From Desulfobacterales bacterium (GTDB lineage: Bacteria; Desulfobacterota; Desulfobacteria; Desulfobacterales; UBA5852), in contig JASJBQ010000239.1 of NCBI GenBank assembly GCA_030066455.1, positions 1-7,540 on the forward strand: a DNA stretch of 7,540 nucleotides, read 5' to 3'. A model generated the notes under the pieces. That model worked only from the letters and a program-made list of their open reading frames with translations. It did not search any database and was not told the origin of the DNA. Positions 1 to 6,836 of the stretch are shown here, one piece after another. How positions within the stretch are numbered: the first letter of the stretch is position 1; each line of letters starts with the position of its first letter. Made by a program: the position numbers and the translations under genes.

Positions 1-264
1 TTCGACGCCCATGCTCTTTGCGAGAATCTTTGCCAGGTCGATCTCCAATCCGAATATCTTGCCATCGCGGTCTTTCATATTGAGTGGGGGCTGGTTGGCG
101 CTTGTGCCCACCCGCAGTTCACCCGAGGCCAGGATCCGGTCGATGTGGGTTTGGGGCGCCGCGGCCGATACCGAATTTTGCGTGGTCTGGTTTTGCGTGG
201 TCTGGCAGGCCACCAGAAAAAACATCATGAGCAACATGGTAAGGAACAGACGGCTGGTTTTCAT
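1..264 (-). CDS. Periplasmic solute-binding lipoprotein (SBP family 3, amino-acid ABC transporter type), partial
   Basis: This gene reads leftward from an ATG at 264-262 and is still open at base 1, so only its first 88 codons are present. The product starts with a lipoprotein signal: basic MKTSR, a hydrophobic segment, then the lipobox LVAC with the lipidated Cys at residue 20. A short Gln/Thr/Asn/Ser/Ala linker (21-37) follows. From about residue 40 the sequence (IDRILASGELRVGTSANQPP, then a GLEIDLAKILAK segment) is the typical N-terminal lobe of family 3 extracellular solute-binding proteins, which capture amino acids or similar small polar solutes for an ABC importer. The start is supported by AGAGGAG (complement of 271-277) six bases upstream. 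The ligand cannot be told from this fragment, and any permease or ATPase partner would lie left of the window. It is divergent from everything else here and has no evident link to the Hdr operon. Confidence 0.85.
   Translation of the reverse strand, partial: MKTSRLFLTMLLMMFFLVACQTTQNQTTQNSVSAAAPQTHIDRILASGELRVGTSANQPPLNMKDRDGKIFGLEIDLAKILAKSMGVE
176..205. repeat. Perfect 15-bp tandem duplication inside the lipoprotein linker
   Basis: The 15-mer TTTTGCGTGGTCTGG occurs twice back to back (176-190 and 191-205). On the coding (minus) strand it duplicates the pentapeptide QTTQN (residues 21-25 and 26-30), just after the lipidated cysteine. The frame is kept, so the effect is a longer tether between the membrane anchor and the binding domain. 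Slippage is a likely origin, and the linker should tolerate length change. Confidence 0.9.
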
Positions 265-498
265 GGAATTCTCCTCTGAGATAGGGATCAATGATGTCGG
301 GTCACCATAGTCGTGATGCGATGCCGTTTGCAAGTTATAAAAAAGGTGGACCCATTTTGCCTTCCCGTCTGCGGGGACGAGGCCGGCAGGGCCCCCAGGC
401 CGGGGCGCCAGGGAACGCCAGCGGCGCGCCTTGATATGTTTGGGGCGCCGCTTTTCTCTCGATCCCTTTAGTCCTTGCCCCCTGCGCCGGAGAGTGCT

Positions 499-1014
499 AT
501 GAGGCCCTGCGTTTTAATCAATTACGGAGGTCGTCCGACATTGGCCATCAATGCCTACTACAGCCAAGTGCGGCAAATAAAACTTAAAACGATCCAGGAT
601 CTGCGTCATCATTTGAAAAACCATGGCCCGGCGCAGCATATCGTGCACGATTGCGAAACGGACTGGTGGTGGTTTGCGGACGAACGCAATCGCCTGCTCG
701 AGGAGGTCTTCAATTCCGGTAGTCGGATCGCCTTCACCCCCAAACCCGATGCGTCCATACCGTCGGGCGAACTCTGGGAGGTTCAAAGCGATCTCGTTTC
801 CGATGTGGAAGATTTCCAGCTGGAATCCCCGTTTCTTAGGGCGCAGTTGAATGTCGATGCGCTCACCGATCTGTTCTGGACGGAATTCCTCAACCAGGAA
901 CATGAGCGTTTCGCCTATTGGGATCTGGAAAACCCCGACAACGGATTCGAGGCCTACCTGTTTTATCGGGGGTTGCAGGAAAACGGCGGTTCCAACGGAA
1001 TCCACGTGGAATGA
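499..1014 (+). CDS. Hypothetical protein, 171 aa, acidic, soluble
   Basis: I do not recognise this family. The frame is open from a TTG at 475, but the ATG at 499 is the better start because GGAGAG (489-494) lies just upstream. The product has no signal peptide and no membrane segment. Visible traits are an aromatic cluster DWWWFADERN (about residues 55-64) followed by LLEEVFNSGSRIAF, and an acidic C-terminal half with many Trp, Phe and Tyr (DLFWTEFLNQEHERFAYWDLENPD). The codons have the strong G/C third-position bias seen in the Hdr genes. The overlapping minus-strand frame (514-1032) is therefore judged a shadow. No terminator with a T-run is visible after the stop. The gene stands alone, about 200 bases from the next one, and nothing ties it to the Hdr operon. 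A cytoplasmic location is inferred only from the lack of export signals. Confidence 0.7.
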   Translation: MRPCVLINYGGRPTLAINAYYSQVRQIKLKTIQDLRHHLKNHGPAQHIVHDCETDWWWFADERNRLLEEVFNSGSRIAFTPKPDASIPSGELWEVQSDLVSDVEDFQLESPFLRAQLNVDALTDLFWTEFLNQEHERFAYWDLENPDNGFEAYLFYRGLQENGGSNGIHVE

Positions 1015-1133
1015 CCGTTGAACGGCCACCATGGCCGACCGGAAGCGGAGTCGACCAAAAACCGGTCCAGCACGTCAATCCCTATGCCGGCCGATGAGAA
1101 GGACGACCCGACATGCGCCGGCTTGAAAACGAC

Positions 1134-1183
1134 AATTTCATCAATAAGTTTTGATATTATGACACTATAAACAATTGACTGTT
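1134..1183 (+). promoter_or_regulatory. AT-rich island, possible promoter of the secreted-protein gene
   Basis: This 50-base stretch is markedly AT-rich in a GC-rich neighbourhood and ends about 35 bases before the ATG at 1219. It contains TATTAT (1155-1160), TATAAA (1166-1171) and TTGACT (1175-1180), but no -35/-10 pair has a good 16-18 base spacing. An ATCAA/TTGAT inverted pair (1140-1144, 1151-1155) is also present. The position suits a promoter, but no specific element can be assigned. Confidence 0.25.
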
Positions 1184-1218
1184 TTACCGCCGTGTACAAC
1201 ACATCCCAAGGAGGTGAC

Positions 1219-1713
1219 ATGCAAACCGTCTTTCAACAACACCCCTTCGGACGCACCCTGCTCATCGCCATGGCGCTGCTCTTTACCCTGCCGCTGAGCA
1301 TTGCCGCCGAGCCCCCGGCCGACATGCAGGGGTGGGAAATCGACAGTCCTTACAACCAGCTTTACGATGCCCGCGAACTCGACTCTTTTAAGGGTTACGT
1401 CCGCAAAATCTACACTCTGGTGCCCATGCCGGGCATGGCGCCGGCCACCGCCCTCCTGGTGGCGGAATCCGAGGAGGACCTCAACGTGGTCCACGTCTGC
1501 CCGGAATGGTTTGCCGGTCCCGGCGATATCGGTGTGCGCCGCGGCGACCGGGTCAAGGTCAAAGGCGTCTGGGCGGAAATCGACGGGGAATTCGTGTTCA
1601 TGGCCTCCAAGGTGAAAAAGGGCGACTATTTCGACTTCAAGGTCCGCATCACCAAAGACGGCACGCCGTTCTGGACGCTCACACCCGAGGAACAGGAAAA
1701 GCACCGCAACTGA
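1219..1713 (+). CDS. Secreted small protein, possibly OB-fold, 164 aa
   Basis: The start is the ATG at 1219, preceded by a near-perfect Shine-Dalgarno AAGGAGGTGA (1208-1217). An upstream in-frame GTG at 1192 is not needed. The protein has a Sec signal peptide: a short N-region with R12, a hydrophobic core (about 13-28, LLIAMALLFTLPLS) and a likely cleavage after IAA at 30, so a periplasmic location is expected. The mature part opens with PADMQGWEIDSPYNQLYD. It then has alternating beta-like strands: GYVRKIYTLVPMPGMAPATALLV (59-81), a VVHVCPEWF segment (90-98), a GDRVKVKGVWAEIDGEFVFMASKVKKG stretch (109-135) and a C-terminal FWTLTPEEQE. Compact strands with GDxVxVxGxxxxxDGxxxxxAxxVKKG resemble small OB-fold-like periplasmic proteins often found in deltaproteobacteria; this is recognition by pattern only. 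The single mature Cys (94) lies in the HVCPEW motif. The function is unknown, and no neighbour suggests one. Confidence 0.75.
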   Translation: MQTVFQQHPFGRTLLIAMALLFTLPLSIAAEPPADMQGWEIDSPYNQLYDARELDSFKGYVRKIYTLVPMPGMAPATALLVAESEEDLNVVHVCPEWFAGPGDIGVRRGDRVKVKGVWAEIDGEFVFMASKVKKGDYFDFKVRITKDGTPFWTLTPEEQEKHRN

Positions 1714-1912
1714 TATCGTGTTTCAACGGCCGCCGCCCCGGGAACGAACATGCCGGATTCGCCGGGGTGACGGTAAAGCCATGCACCTCCGCCACGCGCT
1801 CGACCGTATGAAAGAAGCCGCATTTGCCGTCGCACCCAACGCCTGATCTCATCTGCCAAAATAGACCGCTCCAAAATGGCATACTCTCTTCAACTTTCTG
1901 CTTTCGTTGATA

Positions 1913-1941
1913 ATTCCAATCCAGCCGTTCCAAATTGGAAT
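1913..1941. promoter_or_regulatory. TTCCAA dyad, candidate activator binding site
   Basis: TTCCAA-A-TTGGAA (1928-1940) is a perfect 6-1-6 palindrome. A second TTCCAA (1914-1919) lies 14 bases upstream of the first. ATTCCAAT (1913-1920) and ATTGGAAT (1934-1941) also form an 8-base inverted repeat with a 13-base spacer. The cluster ends about 113 bases before the -24 element of the putative sigma-54 promoter. That puts it around -140 to -170 from the likely transcription start, the usual range for enhancer-binding proteins. The regulator is unknown, and none is encoded in the window. Confidence 0.4.
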
Positions 1942-2053
1942 ATCCTCATAACCGGCGTCTAATCATCGGGCGCTTCCCTCAAGCCGCGAATACAGATCAT
2001 AACAGTCTGAATATTATACAATTTATTTCGATTGTGCCCTCAGCCGGACATGC

Positions 2054-2069
2054 TGGCATAATGGTTGCT
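2054..2069 (+). promoter_or_regulatory. Candidate sigma-54 (-24/-12) promoter of the hdr operon
   Basis: TGGCATAATGGTTGCT matches the sigma-54 consensus TGGCACGNNNNTTGCW at every fixed position except the C and G after TGGCA, with the exact spacing between the invariant GG (2055-2056) and GC (2067-2068). Transcription would start near 2080, giving a leader of about 140 bases before hdrC. It sits alone in the right orientation upstream of a five-gene operon, and no better sigma-70 promoter was seen nearby. Sigma-54 control would mean the operon needs an ATP-dependent activator. The assignment rests on the motif only. Confidence 0.55.
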
Positions 2070-2222
2070 CAAATCTGACACCGGAAAAGCTATAGGCGCC
2101 CATTGTCAGGCCGATGACCGCGCTGCCCAGACACCACCGTAAGCGGGCCATCCGCCGGGCACCCATCAAGCTGAAATACGCCCTTTTCGATTCACGTCAC
2201 TGCCCATCGGAAGGAGCTGCAC

Positions 2223-2837
2223 ATGAGTGAACCTGCCCTTGATTTCACCCCCGGCCCGTCGCGGTCATTTCTCGGCACGGTGATCGAACAATCCGGACAA
2301 CCGCTCACCGCCTGCTACCAGTGCCGCCGCTGCGCCGCAGGGTGCAGCGTCGGCGACGAGACGAACAACCTGACCCCCAACATCCTGATTCGCATGGTCA
2401 TGCTGGGCGATCGCGACCGGGCGCTCAACAACGCCCTGGTCTGGAAATGCGTGTCCTGTTACACCTGCGGAACCCGCTGCCCCAACGACATCCAGACCGC
2501 ACGCATTACCGAAACCCTCAAAAAGATGGCCAAGACCGAGCACCTCGAACCGCTCGAGCCACAAATCGCGGATTTCCACGACGCATTCGTCAAATCCGGC
2601 CTGCGCTGGGGCCGGGTGAACGAGATGGAATTCATGGGGGCCTACGAGATGAAGTTCGCCCTGCGCAAGATCAAGACCCGGGAGTTCGGGGCCATCGTGG
2701 ACGAACTCAAAAACCAGGCGCAGCTCGGCATGGAAATGGCCCGCCGCAAGCGAATGCATTTCGGCTTCCAGATAACCAAAGGACGCAGCGAAATCAAAGC
2801 CTTGCAACGCAAATCCAAGCAGCGGGCGCAGATTTAG
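2223..2837 (+). CDS. hdrC: Heterodisulfide reductase subunit C-like iron-sulfur protein
   Basis: HdrC is the small ferredoxin-like subunit that carries electrons from HdrA to HdrB in soluble Hdr complexes. This 204-aa protein has the two expected [4Fe-4S] motifs: C31-X2-C34-X2-C37-X3-C41 (CYQCRRCAAGC) and C76-X2-C79-X2-C82-X3-C86-P (CVSCYTCGTRCP). The helical segment between them is typical of the family. The C-terminal part after about residue 150 is basic and probably helical, with many Lys/Arg. There is no signal peptide or membrane segment, so this is the cytoplasmic form and not a membrane HdrE/D or DsrMK type. The ATG is preceded by AAGGAG (2211-2216) at a 6-base spacing. It is the first gene of the operon, with hdrB starting 22 bases after its stop. 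In organisms without coenzymes M and B the name reflects homology, not heterodisulfide chemistry. Confidence 0.93.
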   Translation: MSEPALDFTPGPSRSFLGTVIEQSGQPLTACYQCRRCAAGCSVGDETNNLTPNILIRMVMLGDRDRALNNALVWKCVSCYTCGTRCPNDIQTARITETLKKMAKTEHLEPLEPQIADFHDAFVKSGLRWGRVNEMEFMGAYEMKFALRKIKTREFGAIVDELKNQAQLGMEMARRKRMHFGFQITKGRSEIKALQRKSKQRAQI

Positions 2838-2859
2838 AGCCCTGAAGACGAGGTCTGAT

Positions 2860-3750
2860 ATGCAACTAGCCTATTATCCCGGTTGTTCCCTGCAGCAGTC
2901 ATCGGCACTCTACGACGTTCAAAGCCGCCGCATCTTTGCCGAACTGGGTGCCGAGTTGAAGGAGGTCGAAGACTGGAACTGCTGCGGCGCCACCTCGGCC
3001 GGCAAGGTCGACGATTTCATGGCCGTGGCCCTGCCGGCCCGCAACATCGGCATCGCCGAGCAGGCCGGTTTCGACGAAATGGTGATCCCCTGCTCGGCAT
3101 GCTACTCGCGGACTCTGGTGGCCCAGCAGCGAATGACGGAGGACAGCGGCCTGCAAGCAACCATCAATGCCGAACTGGGCCGGCCTGTCAGCGGTACATT
3201 AAAAGTGTCCTCCATCCTCGAAGCCCTCATGGACCGCATCGCCGACGGGGCCCTCAAGGACCGCGTGGTACACAAACTCACCGGCCTGCGCCCGGTCTGC
3301 TATTACGGCTGCATGATGACGCGCTTCCCCTGCACGGTGGCGGTGCCCGACGACGTGGAAAACCCCCAGGGCATGGAAGAGGTTCTCAAGGCCATCGGTA
3401 TCCGGTCCATCGACTGGAATTACAAAACCGCCTGCTGCGGGGCGTCGGCGGCCGTGAACGATCCTGGCACGGCCCACAACCTGATCGCCAAAATCATCAA
3501 GGATGCGGTGGCACGCGATGCCAACTGCTTCGTCGTCACCTGCCCCATGTGCCAGATGAACCTGGATGTCCAGCAGGAGGAGATCTGCAAAAAACACGGC
3601 ATCGAAGAACGGTTACCGGTGTATTTCATCACCGAAATCATCGGCGCCGCCATGGCCATCTCGCCGGTGGAACTGCAGACCGACCGGCATTTCGTGGACG
3701 GGACAACGCTTTTGAAGGAGCTGGAGCAACATGACGAACAAGGCAAATAA
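2860..3750 (+). CDS. hdrB: Heterodisulfide reductase subunit B-like protein, two CCG domains
   Basis: HdrB is the catalytic end of the HdrBC arm. In methanogens its two CCG domains bind noncubane [4Fe-4S] clusters that cleave the CoM-CoB heterodisulfide. Here, at 296 aa, both cysteine sets are complete: C9, C41-C42, C78-X2-C81 in the first domain (YPGC, WNCCGA, PCSAC) and C151, C192-C193, C228-X2-C231 in the second (YYGC, ACCGA, TCPMC), with extra Cys at 147, 158, 223 and 243. The full length and ligand set argue for an active redox centre. The physiological substrate is unknown in bacteria that lack CoM/CoB. A GAGG (2850-2853) precedes the ATG by six bases. The 3' end overlaps hdrA by 20 bases, which suggests translational coupling and equal production of the two subunits. 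Confidence 0.93.
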   Translation: MQLAYYPGCSLQQSSALYDVQSRRIFAELGAELKEVEDWNCCGATSAGKVDDFMAVALPARNIGIAEQAGFDEMVIPCSACYSRTLVAQQRMTEDSGLQATINAELGRPVSGTLKVSSILEALMDRIADGALKDRVVHKLTGLRPVCYYGCMMTRFPCTVAVPDDVENPQGMEEVLKAIGIRSIDWNYKTACCGASAAVNDPGTAHNLIAKIIKDAVARDANCFVVTCPMCQMNLDVQQEEICKKHGIEERLPVYFITEIIGAAMAISPVELQTDRHFVDGTTLLKELEQHDEQGK

Positions 3751-6700
3751 GACCAAACGCGGATCGGTGTTGATTGCCGGCGGCGGCATCGGGGGGATGC
3801 AGGCCGCGCTCGATCTGGCCGACAGCGGCTTCAAGGTCCACATGATCCAGAAGGATTCCTCCATCGGCGGCACCATGTCCATGCTGGACAAGACCTTTCC
3901 CACCGGGGACTGCTCCATGTGCATGATCTCGCCCAAGATGGTGGAGGTCGGCCGCCATCCCAACATCGAATTGCACACCCTCTCCCAGGTCACCGCCGTC
4001 GACGGGGAGCCGGGTGATTTCAGTGTCACCGTCAAAGAGAAGCCCCGCTTCGTGATTGCCGAAAAATGCACCGGCTGCGGGGCGTGCGAAAAAAAATGCC
4101 CCAAGCTCGTGGTGAGCGAGTTCGAGCAGGGCCTCGCCAAACGCAAGGCCATCTACACCCTCCTGCCCCAGGCCGTGCCCAACACCCGCGTGATCGACCC
4201 CGAAACCTGCCTCTACACCCAGCGCGGCCGCTGCAAGGCCTGTGTCAAATTCTGCGACACCGACGCCATCAACTTCGACGACGAGGGCAAGGAATACGAG
4301 CTCAAGGTGGGCGCCATCATCCTGAGCCCGGGTCTCGAGCGCTACAACCCCAAGGTGCGCCAGGAGTTGGGCTTCGGGCGCTGGCCCAACGTGGTCACCT
4401 CGATCCAGTTCGAGCGCATCCTCTCGGCCTCGGGTCCCTTCTCAGGGGAGATCAAGCGCCCCTCGGATGAAAAGCACCCCCGCAAGGTGGCCTGGATCCA
4501 GTGCGTGGGATCGCGCGACCCCCACAACGCCAATCCCTGGTGTTCGTCGGTCTGCTGTATGTACGCCACCAAACAGGCCGTGATCGCCAAGGAGCACGAT
4601 GGCAGCATCCAACCCACGATCTTCTACATGGAGATGCGGGCCTTCGGCAAAGATTTCGACAAATACGTCGACCGGGCCAAAGACGAATACGGCGTGGTCT
4701 ACCGGCGCACCATGGTCTCGGACGTCAAGGAGGACGCCGCCACCGGGGATCTGGTCCTGCGCTATGCCGATAAGGACGGCACCCTGATCGACGAGGTCTT
4801 CGACATGCTGGTGCTCTCCATCGGCTTCCAGCCCCACGCCGACGCAGCTGAATTCGCCAAGACCTTCGGCATCGCCCCCGATAACCACGGGTTTGCCCAG
4901 ACCACCGCTTTCGGTCCCGTGGAAACCTCGCGACCGGGGGTCTATGTGACCGGCACCTACCAGGGACCCAAGGACATCCCCGAAACCGTGGCCCAGGGCA
5001 GTGCCGTGGCCGGACGCAGCATGGCGCTGCTGGGCGAGGCCCGTGGCACCGAGATCACGGTGGAAGAACTTCCCGAAGAAATCGACGTGGTCGGGAAAGA
5101 ACCGCGCGTAGGGGTTTTCGTCTGCCACTGCGGCATCAATATCTCTCAGACCGTCGACATCCAAAAGGTGACCGAAGAGATGAAAGCGGTCCCCAACGTG
5201 GCCTACTCGGATGATTTGATGTACGCCTGCGCACCCGACGGGCAGGAGAAGATCAAAGAGTTGATCAAGGAACACGATTTGAACCGGGTGATCGTGGCTT
5301 CCTGCACGCCCCGCACCCACGCCCCCCTCTTCCAGGACACGATCCGCGAAGTCGGCTTGAACAAATACCTTTTCGAGCTGGCCGACATCCGCGAGCAGTG
5401 CAGCTGGTGCCACATGGGCCAGAACGAGGTCGCCACCCGGAAGGCCGCCGAGATCGTCAAGATGAACGTAGCCAAGGCGCGCCACCTGCAGCCCATCGAA
5501 ACCGACGCCGTGGACGTGACCCCGGCGGCCATGGTGATCGGCGGCGGCGTGGCCGGGATGACCTCGGCGCTGGCGCTGGGCGATCAGGGTTTCGACGTCC
5601 ACCTGGTCGAAAAGGAAACCCGGCTGGGGGGTCTGGCCAACAACGTTTACCGCACCCTGGACGGCAGCGACGTCCAGGCCCTGGTTAAAGACAAGGTGGC
5701 CGCCGTCGAGGCCCATGACCGGATCAAGGTTCACCTGGACACCCAAGTTGCCTCCACGGGCGGCTTCGTGGGCAGCTTCAAGACCACCCTGGCGGATGGG
5801 GCCCAGTTCGACCACGGGGCCATCGTGGTGGCCACGGGTGGGGTGGAGTACGAACCCACCGAATACGGCTATGCCGACAGCGAGAAGATCATCACCCAGC
5901 GCGACCTGGAAAAACAGCTGGCCGACGGGCTCTCCCCCGGACAGCAGCATTTCCTGATGATCCAGTGCGTGGGCTCCCGGGAGGAGCCGGAAAACTACTG
6001 CTCGCGGGTCTGCTGCCAGGACGCCATCAAGAACGCCATCGCGATCAAGGAGAAATCACCGGCCGCGCAGGTCACCATTCTCTACCGCGATATTCGTACC
6101 TACGGCCTGCGCGAAGACTACTACCAGAGGGCGCGCGACCTGGGGGTGCTCTTCGTGCGCTTCGAGCGGGAGGCCAAACCCGAGGTGATCCCCGAGGGCG
6201 GCCGCTTCCGGGTGGAAGCCTATGATTACGTCCTGAACCGCAGCCTGCGCCTCTATCCCGACGTGGTGGTGCTCTCCACGGGCTTAAGGCCGCACCCCAC
6301 CACGGAGAAAGTCGGCAAGCAGTACAAGCTGACCCGCAACCCGGACGGCTATTTCCTGGAAGCCCACGTCAAACTGCGTCCGGTGGACTTCCCCAGCGAA
6401 GGGCTCTATGTGGCCGGCTTGGCCCACGCGCCCAAGAACATGGACGAGACCGTCAGCCAGGCCCTGGCCGCCGCGGGCCGCGCCGGCGTGCTGCTCTCCC
6501 ACGACAAGCTCGGGGTTTCCGGGATCATCTCCAAGCACGACCGCGAGATCTGCATGTCCTGCCTGGCCTGCATGCGGGTCTGCCCCTTCGGCTCACCGTT
6601 TGTGGACGAGGACGGCAAGATCAGCCACAACGAGGTGATCTGCACCGGCTGCGGCATCTGCGCGGGCATCTGCCCGGCCAAGGCCTTCCAGGTCAACAAC

Positions 6701-6772
6701 TTCCGCGACGAGCAGATCCACGCCATGATCGACGCGGCCACCGAAGACATTGCCGAGGAGACGTCGGGTTGA
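3731..6772 (+). CDS. hdrA: HdrA-like FAD/iron-sulfur protein, long two-unit form (1013 aa)
   Basis: HdrA is the flavin subunit where electron pairs are split (bifurcated) or merged. Methanogen HdrA is about 650 aa; this one is a head-to-tail double. Unit 1 opens directly with an FAD-binding glycine motif (GGGIGG, 17-22) and the HdrA signature PTGDCSMCMISPKM (C61, C64). It then has an inserted ferredoxin-like part (C113-X2-C116-X2-C119-X3-C123-P; C160-X7-C168-X2-C171-X3-C175) and the CVGSRD...CSSVCC segment (258-276). A middle region (about 458-595) has the Cys set of the HdrA N-terminal cluster domain (C465, C467, C500, C525, C557, C560). Unit 2 has a second FAD motif (GGGVAG, 604-609) and a second CVGSR...CSRVCC copy (746-762). 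The C-terminus has two classical 4Fe-4S motifs (C941/944/947/951 and C971/974/977/981). GGAG (3723-3726) supports the start. The position that is Sec in some methanococcal HdrA proteins is Cys61 here. The protein is cytoplasmic and is the hub between MvhD/MetVF, HdrCB and probably ferredoxin. Confidence 0.93.
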   Translation: MTNKANKTKRGSVLIAGGGIGGMQAALDLADSGFKVHMIQKDSSIGGTMSMLDKTFPTGDCSMCMISPKMVEVGRHPNIELHTLSQVTAVDGEPGDFSVTVKEKPRFVIAEKCTGCGACEKKCPKLVVSEFEQGLAKRKAIYTLLPQAVPNTRVIDPETCLYTQRGRCKACVKFCDTDAINFDDEGKEYELKVGAIILSPGLERYNPKVRQELGFGRWPNVVTSIQFERILSASGPFSGEIKRPSDEKHPRKVAWIQCVGSRDPHNANPWCSSVCCMYATKQAVIAKEHDGSIQPTIFYMEMRAFGKDFDKYVDRAKDEYGVVYRRTMVSDVKEDAATGDLVLRYADKDGTLIDEVFDMLVLSIGFQPHADAAEFAKTFGIAPDNHGFAQTTAFGPVETSRPGVYVTGTYQGPKDIPETVAQGSAVAGRSMALLGEARGTEITVEELPEEIDVVGKEPRVGVFVCHCGINISQTVDIQKVTEEMKAVPNVAYSDDLMYACAPDGQEKIKELIKEHDLNRVIVASCTPRTHAPLFQDTIREVGLNKYLFELADIREQCSWCHMGQNEVATRKAAEIVKMNVAKARHLQPIETDAVDVTPAAMVIGGGVAGMTSALALGDQGFDVHLVEKETRLGGLANNVYRTLDGSDVQALVKDKVAAVEAHDRIKVHLDTQVASTGGFVGSFKTTLADGAQFDHGAIVVATGGVEYEPTEYGYADSEKIITQRDLEKQLADGLSPGQQHFLMIQCVGSREEPENYCSRVCCQDAIKNAIAIKEKSPAAQVTILYRDIRTYGLREDYYQRARDLGVLFVRFEREAKPEVIPEGGRFRVEAYDYVLNRSLRLYPDVVVLSTGLRPHPTTEKVGKQYKLTRNPDGYFLEAHVKLRPVDFPSEGLYVAGLAHAPKNMDETVSQALAAAGRAGVLLSHDKLGVSGIISKHDREICMSCLACMRVCPFGSPFVDEDGKISHNEVICTGCGICAGICPAKAFQVNNFRDEQIHAMIDAATEDIAEETSG

Positions 6773-6836
6773 GCCATCGCCGCCGCTGAAGCGGAGACGT
6801 CATCGCTAACCGCCACCAACAGGGAGAACGACCACC

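Larger units (their letters stand above)
1714..2222. other. 509-base gap without a convincing gene; leader and control region of the hdr operon
   Basis: No frame here has both a plausible start and a recognisable product. The right part (about 1900-2222) is less GC-rich than its surroundings. It contains a TTCCAA dyad (1913-1941), an AT-rich run (2009-2029), a sigma-54-type promoter (2054-2069), a leader of about 140 bases and the hdrC ribosome binding site AAGGAG (2211-2216). No hairpin with a T-run marks the end of the upstream gene. The left part (1720-1933) has a minus-strand frame with G/C-rich third positions that may be a gene remnant, but this is unproven. Confidence 0.6.

Noticed and set aside
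380..440. GC-rich stretch with repeated AGGCCGG as a repeat element or terminator
   Set aside because: The repeat is only seven bases, occurs twice, and forms no stable stem with a T-run.
514..1032. 172-codon open frame on the minus strand opposite the hypothetical gene
   Set aside because: The plus frame has the G/C-rich third positions and a ribosome binding site. The minus product has no recognisable motif and is explained as a shadow.
1013..1036. CCGTT-G-AACGG and GGCC-rich dyads after the hypothetical gene as a terminator
   Set aside because: The stems are short or have loops too small, and no T-run follows.
1165..1704. 179-codon minus-strand frame opposite the secreted-protein gene
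   Set aside because: It is His/Gly/Val-rich, as antisense shadows of GC-rich genes are, while the plus strand has a signal peptide and an excellent Shine-Dalgarno.
2114..2230. 38-codon frame in the hdrC leader (MTALPRHHRKRAIRR...)
   Set aside because: Only AGG at a 3-base spacing precedes it, it overlaps the hdrC start, and nothing shows it is a leader peptide.
4442..5950. 502-codon open frame on the minus strand within hdrA
   Set aside because: It is long only because of GC-rich codon bias in hdrA; the composition (G, H, V, D, L repeats) is typical of an antisense shadow.
3731..6772. Selenocysteine in HdrA, as in some methanococci
   Set aside because: The position is a normal Cys codon (TGC, residue 61), and no in-frame TGA occurs in hdrA before its end.
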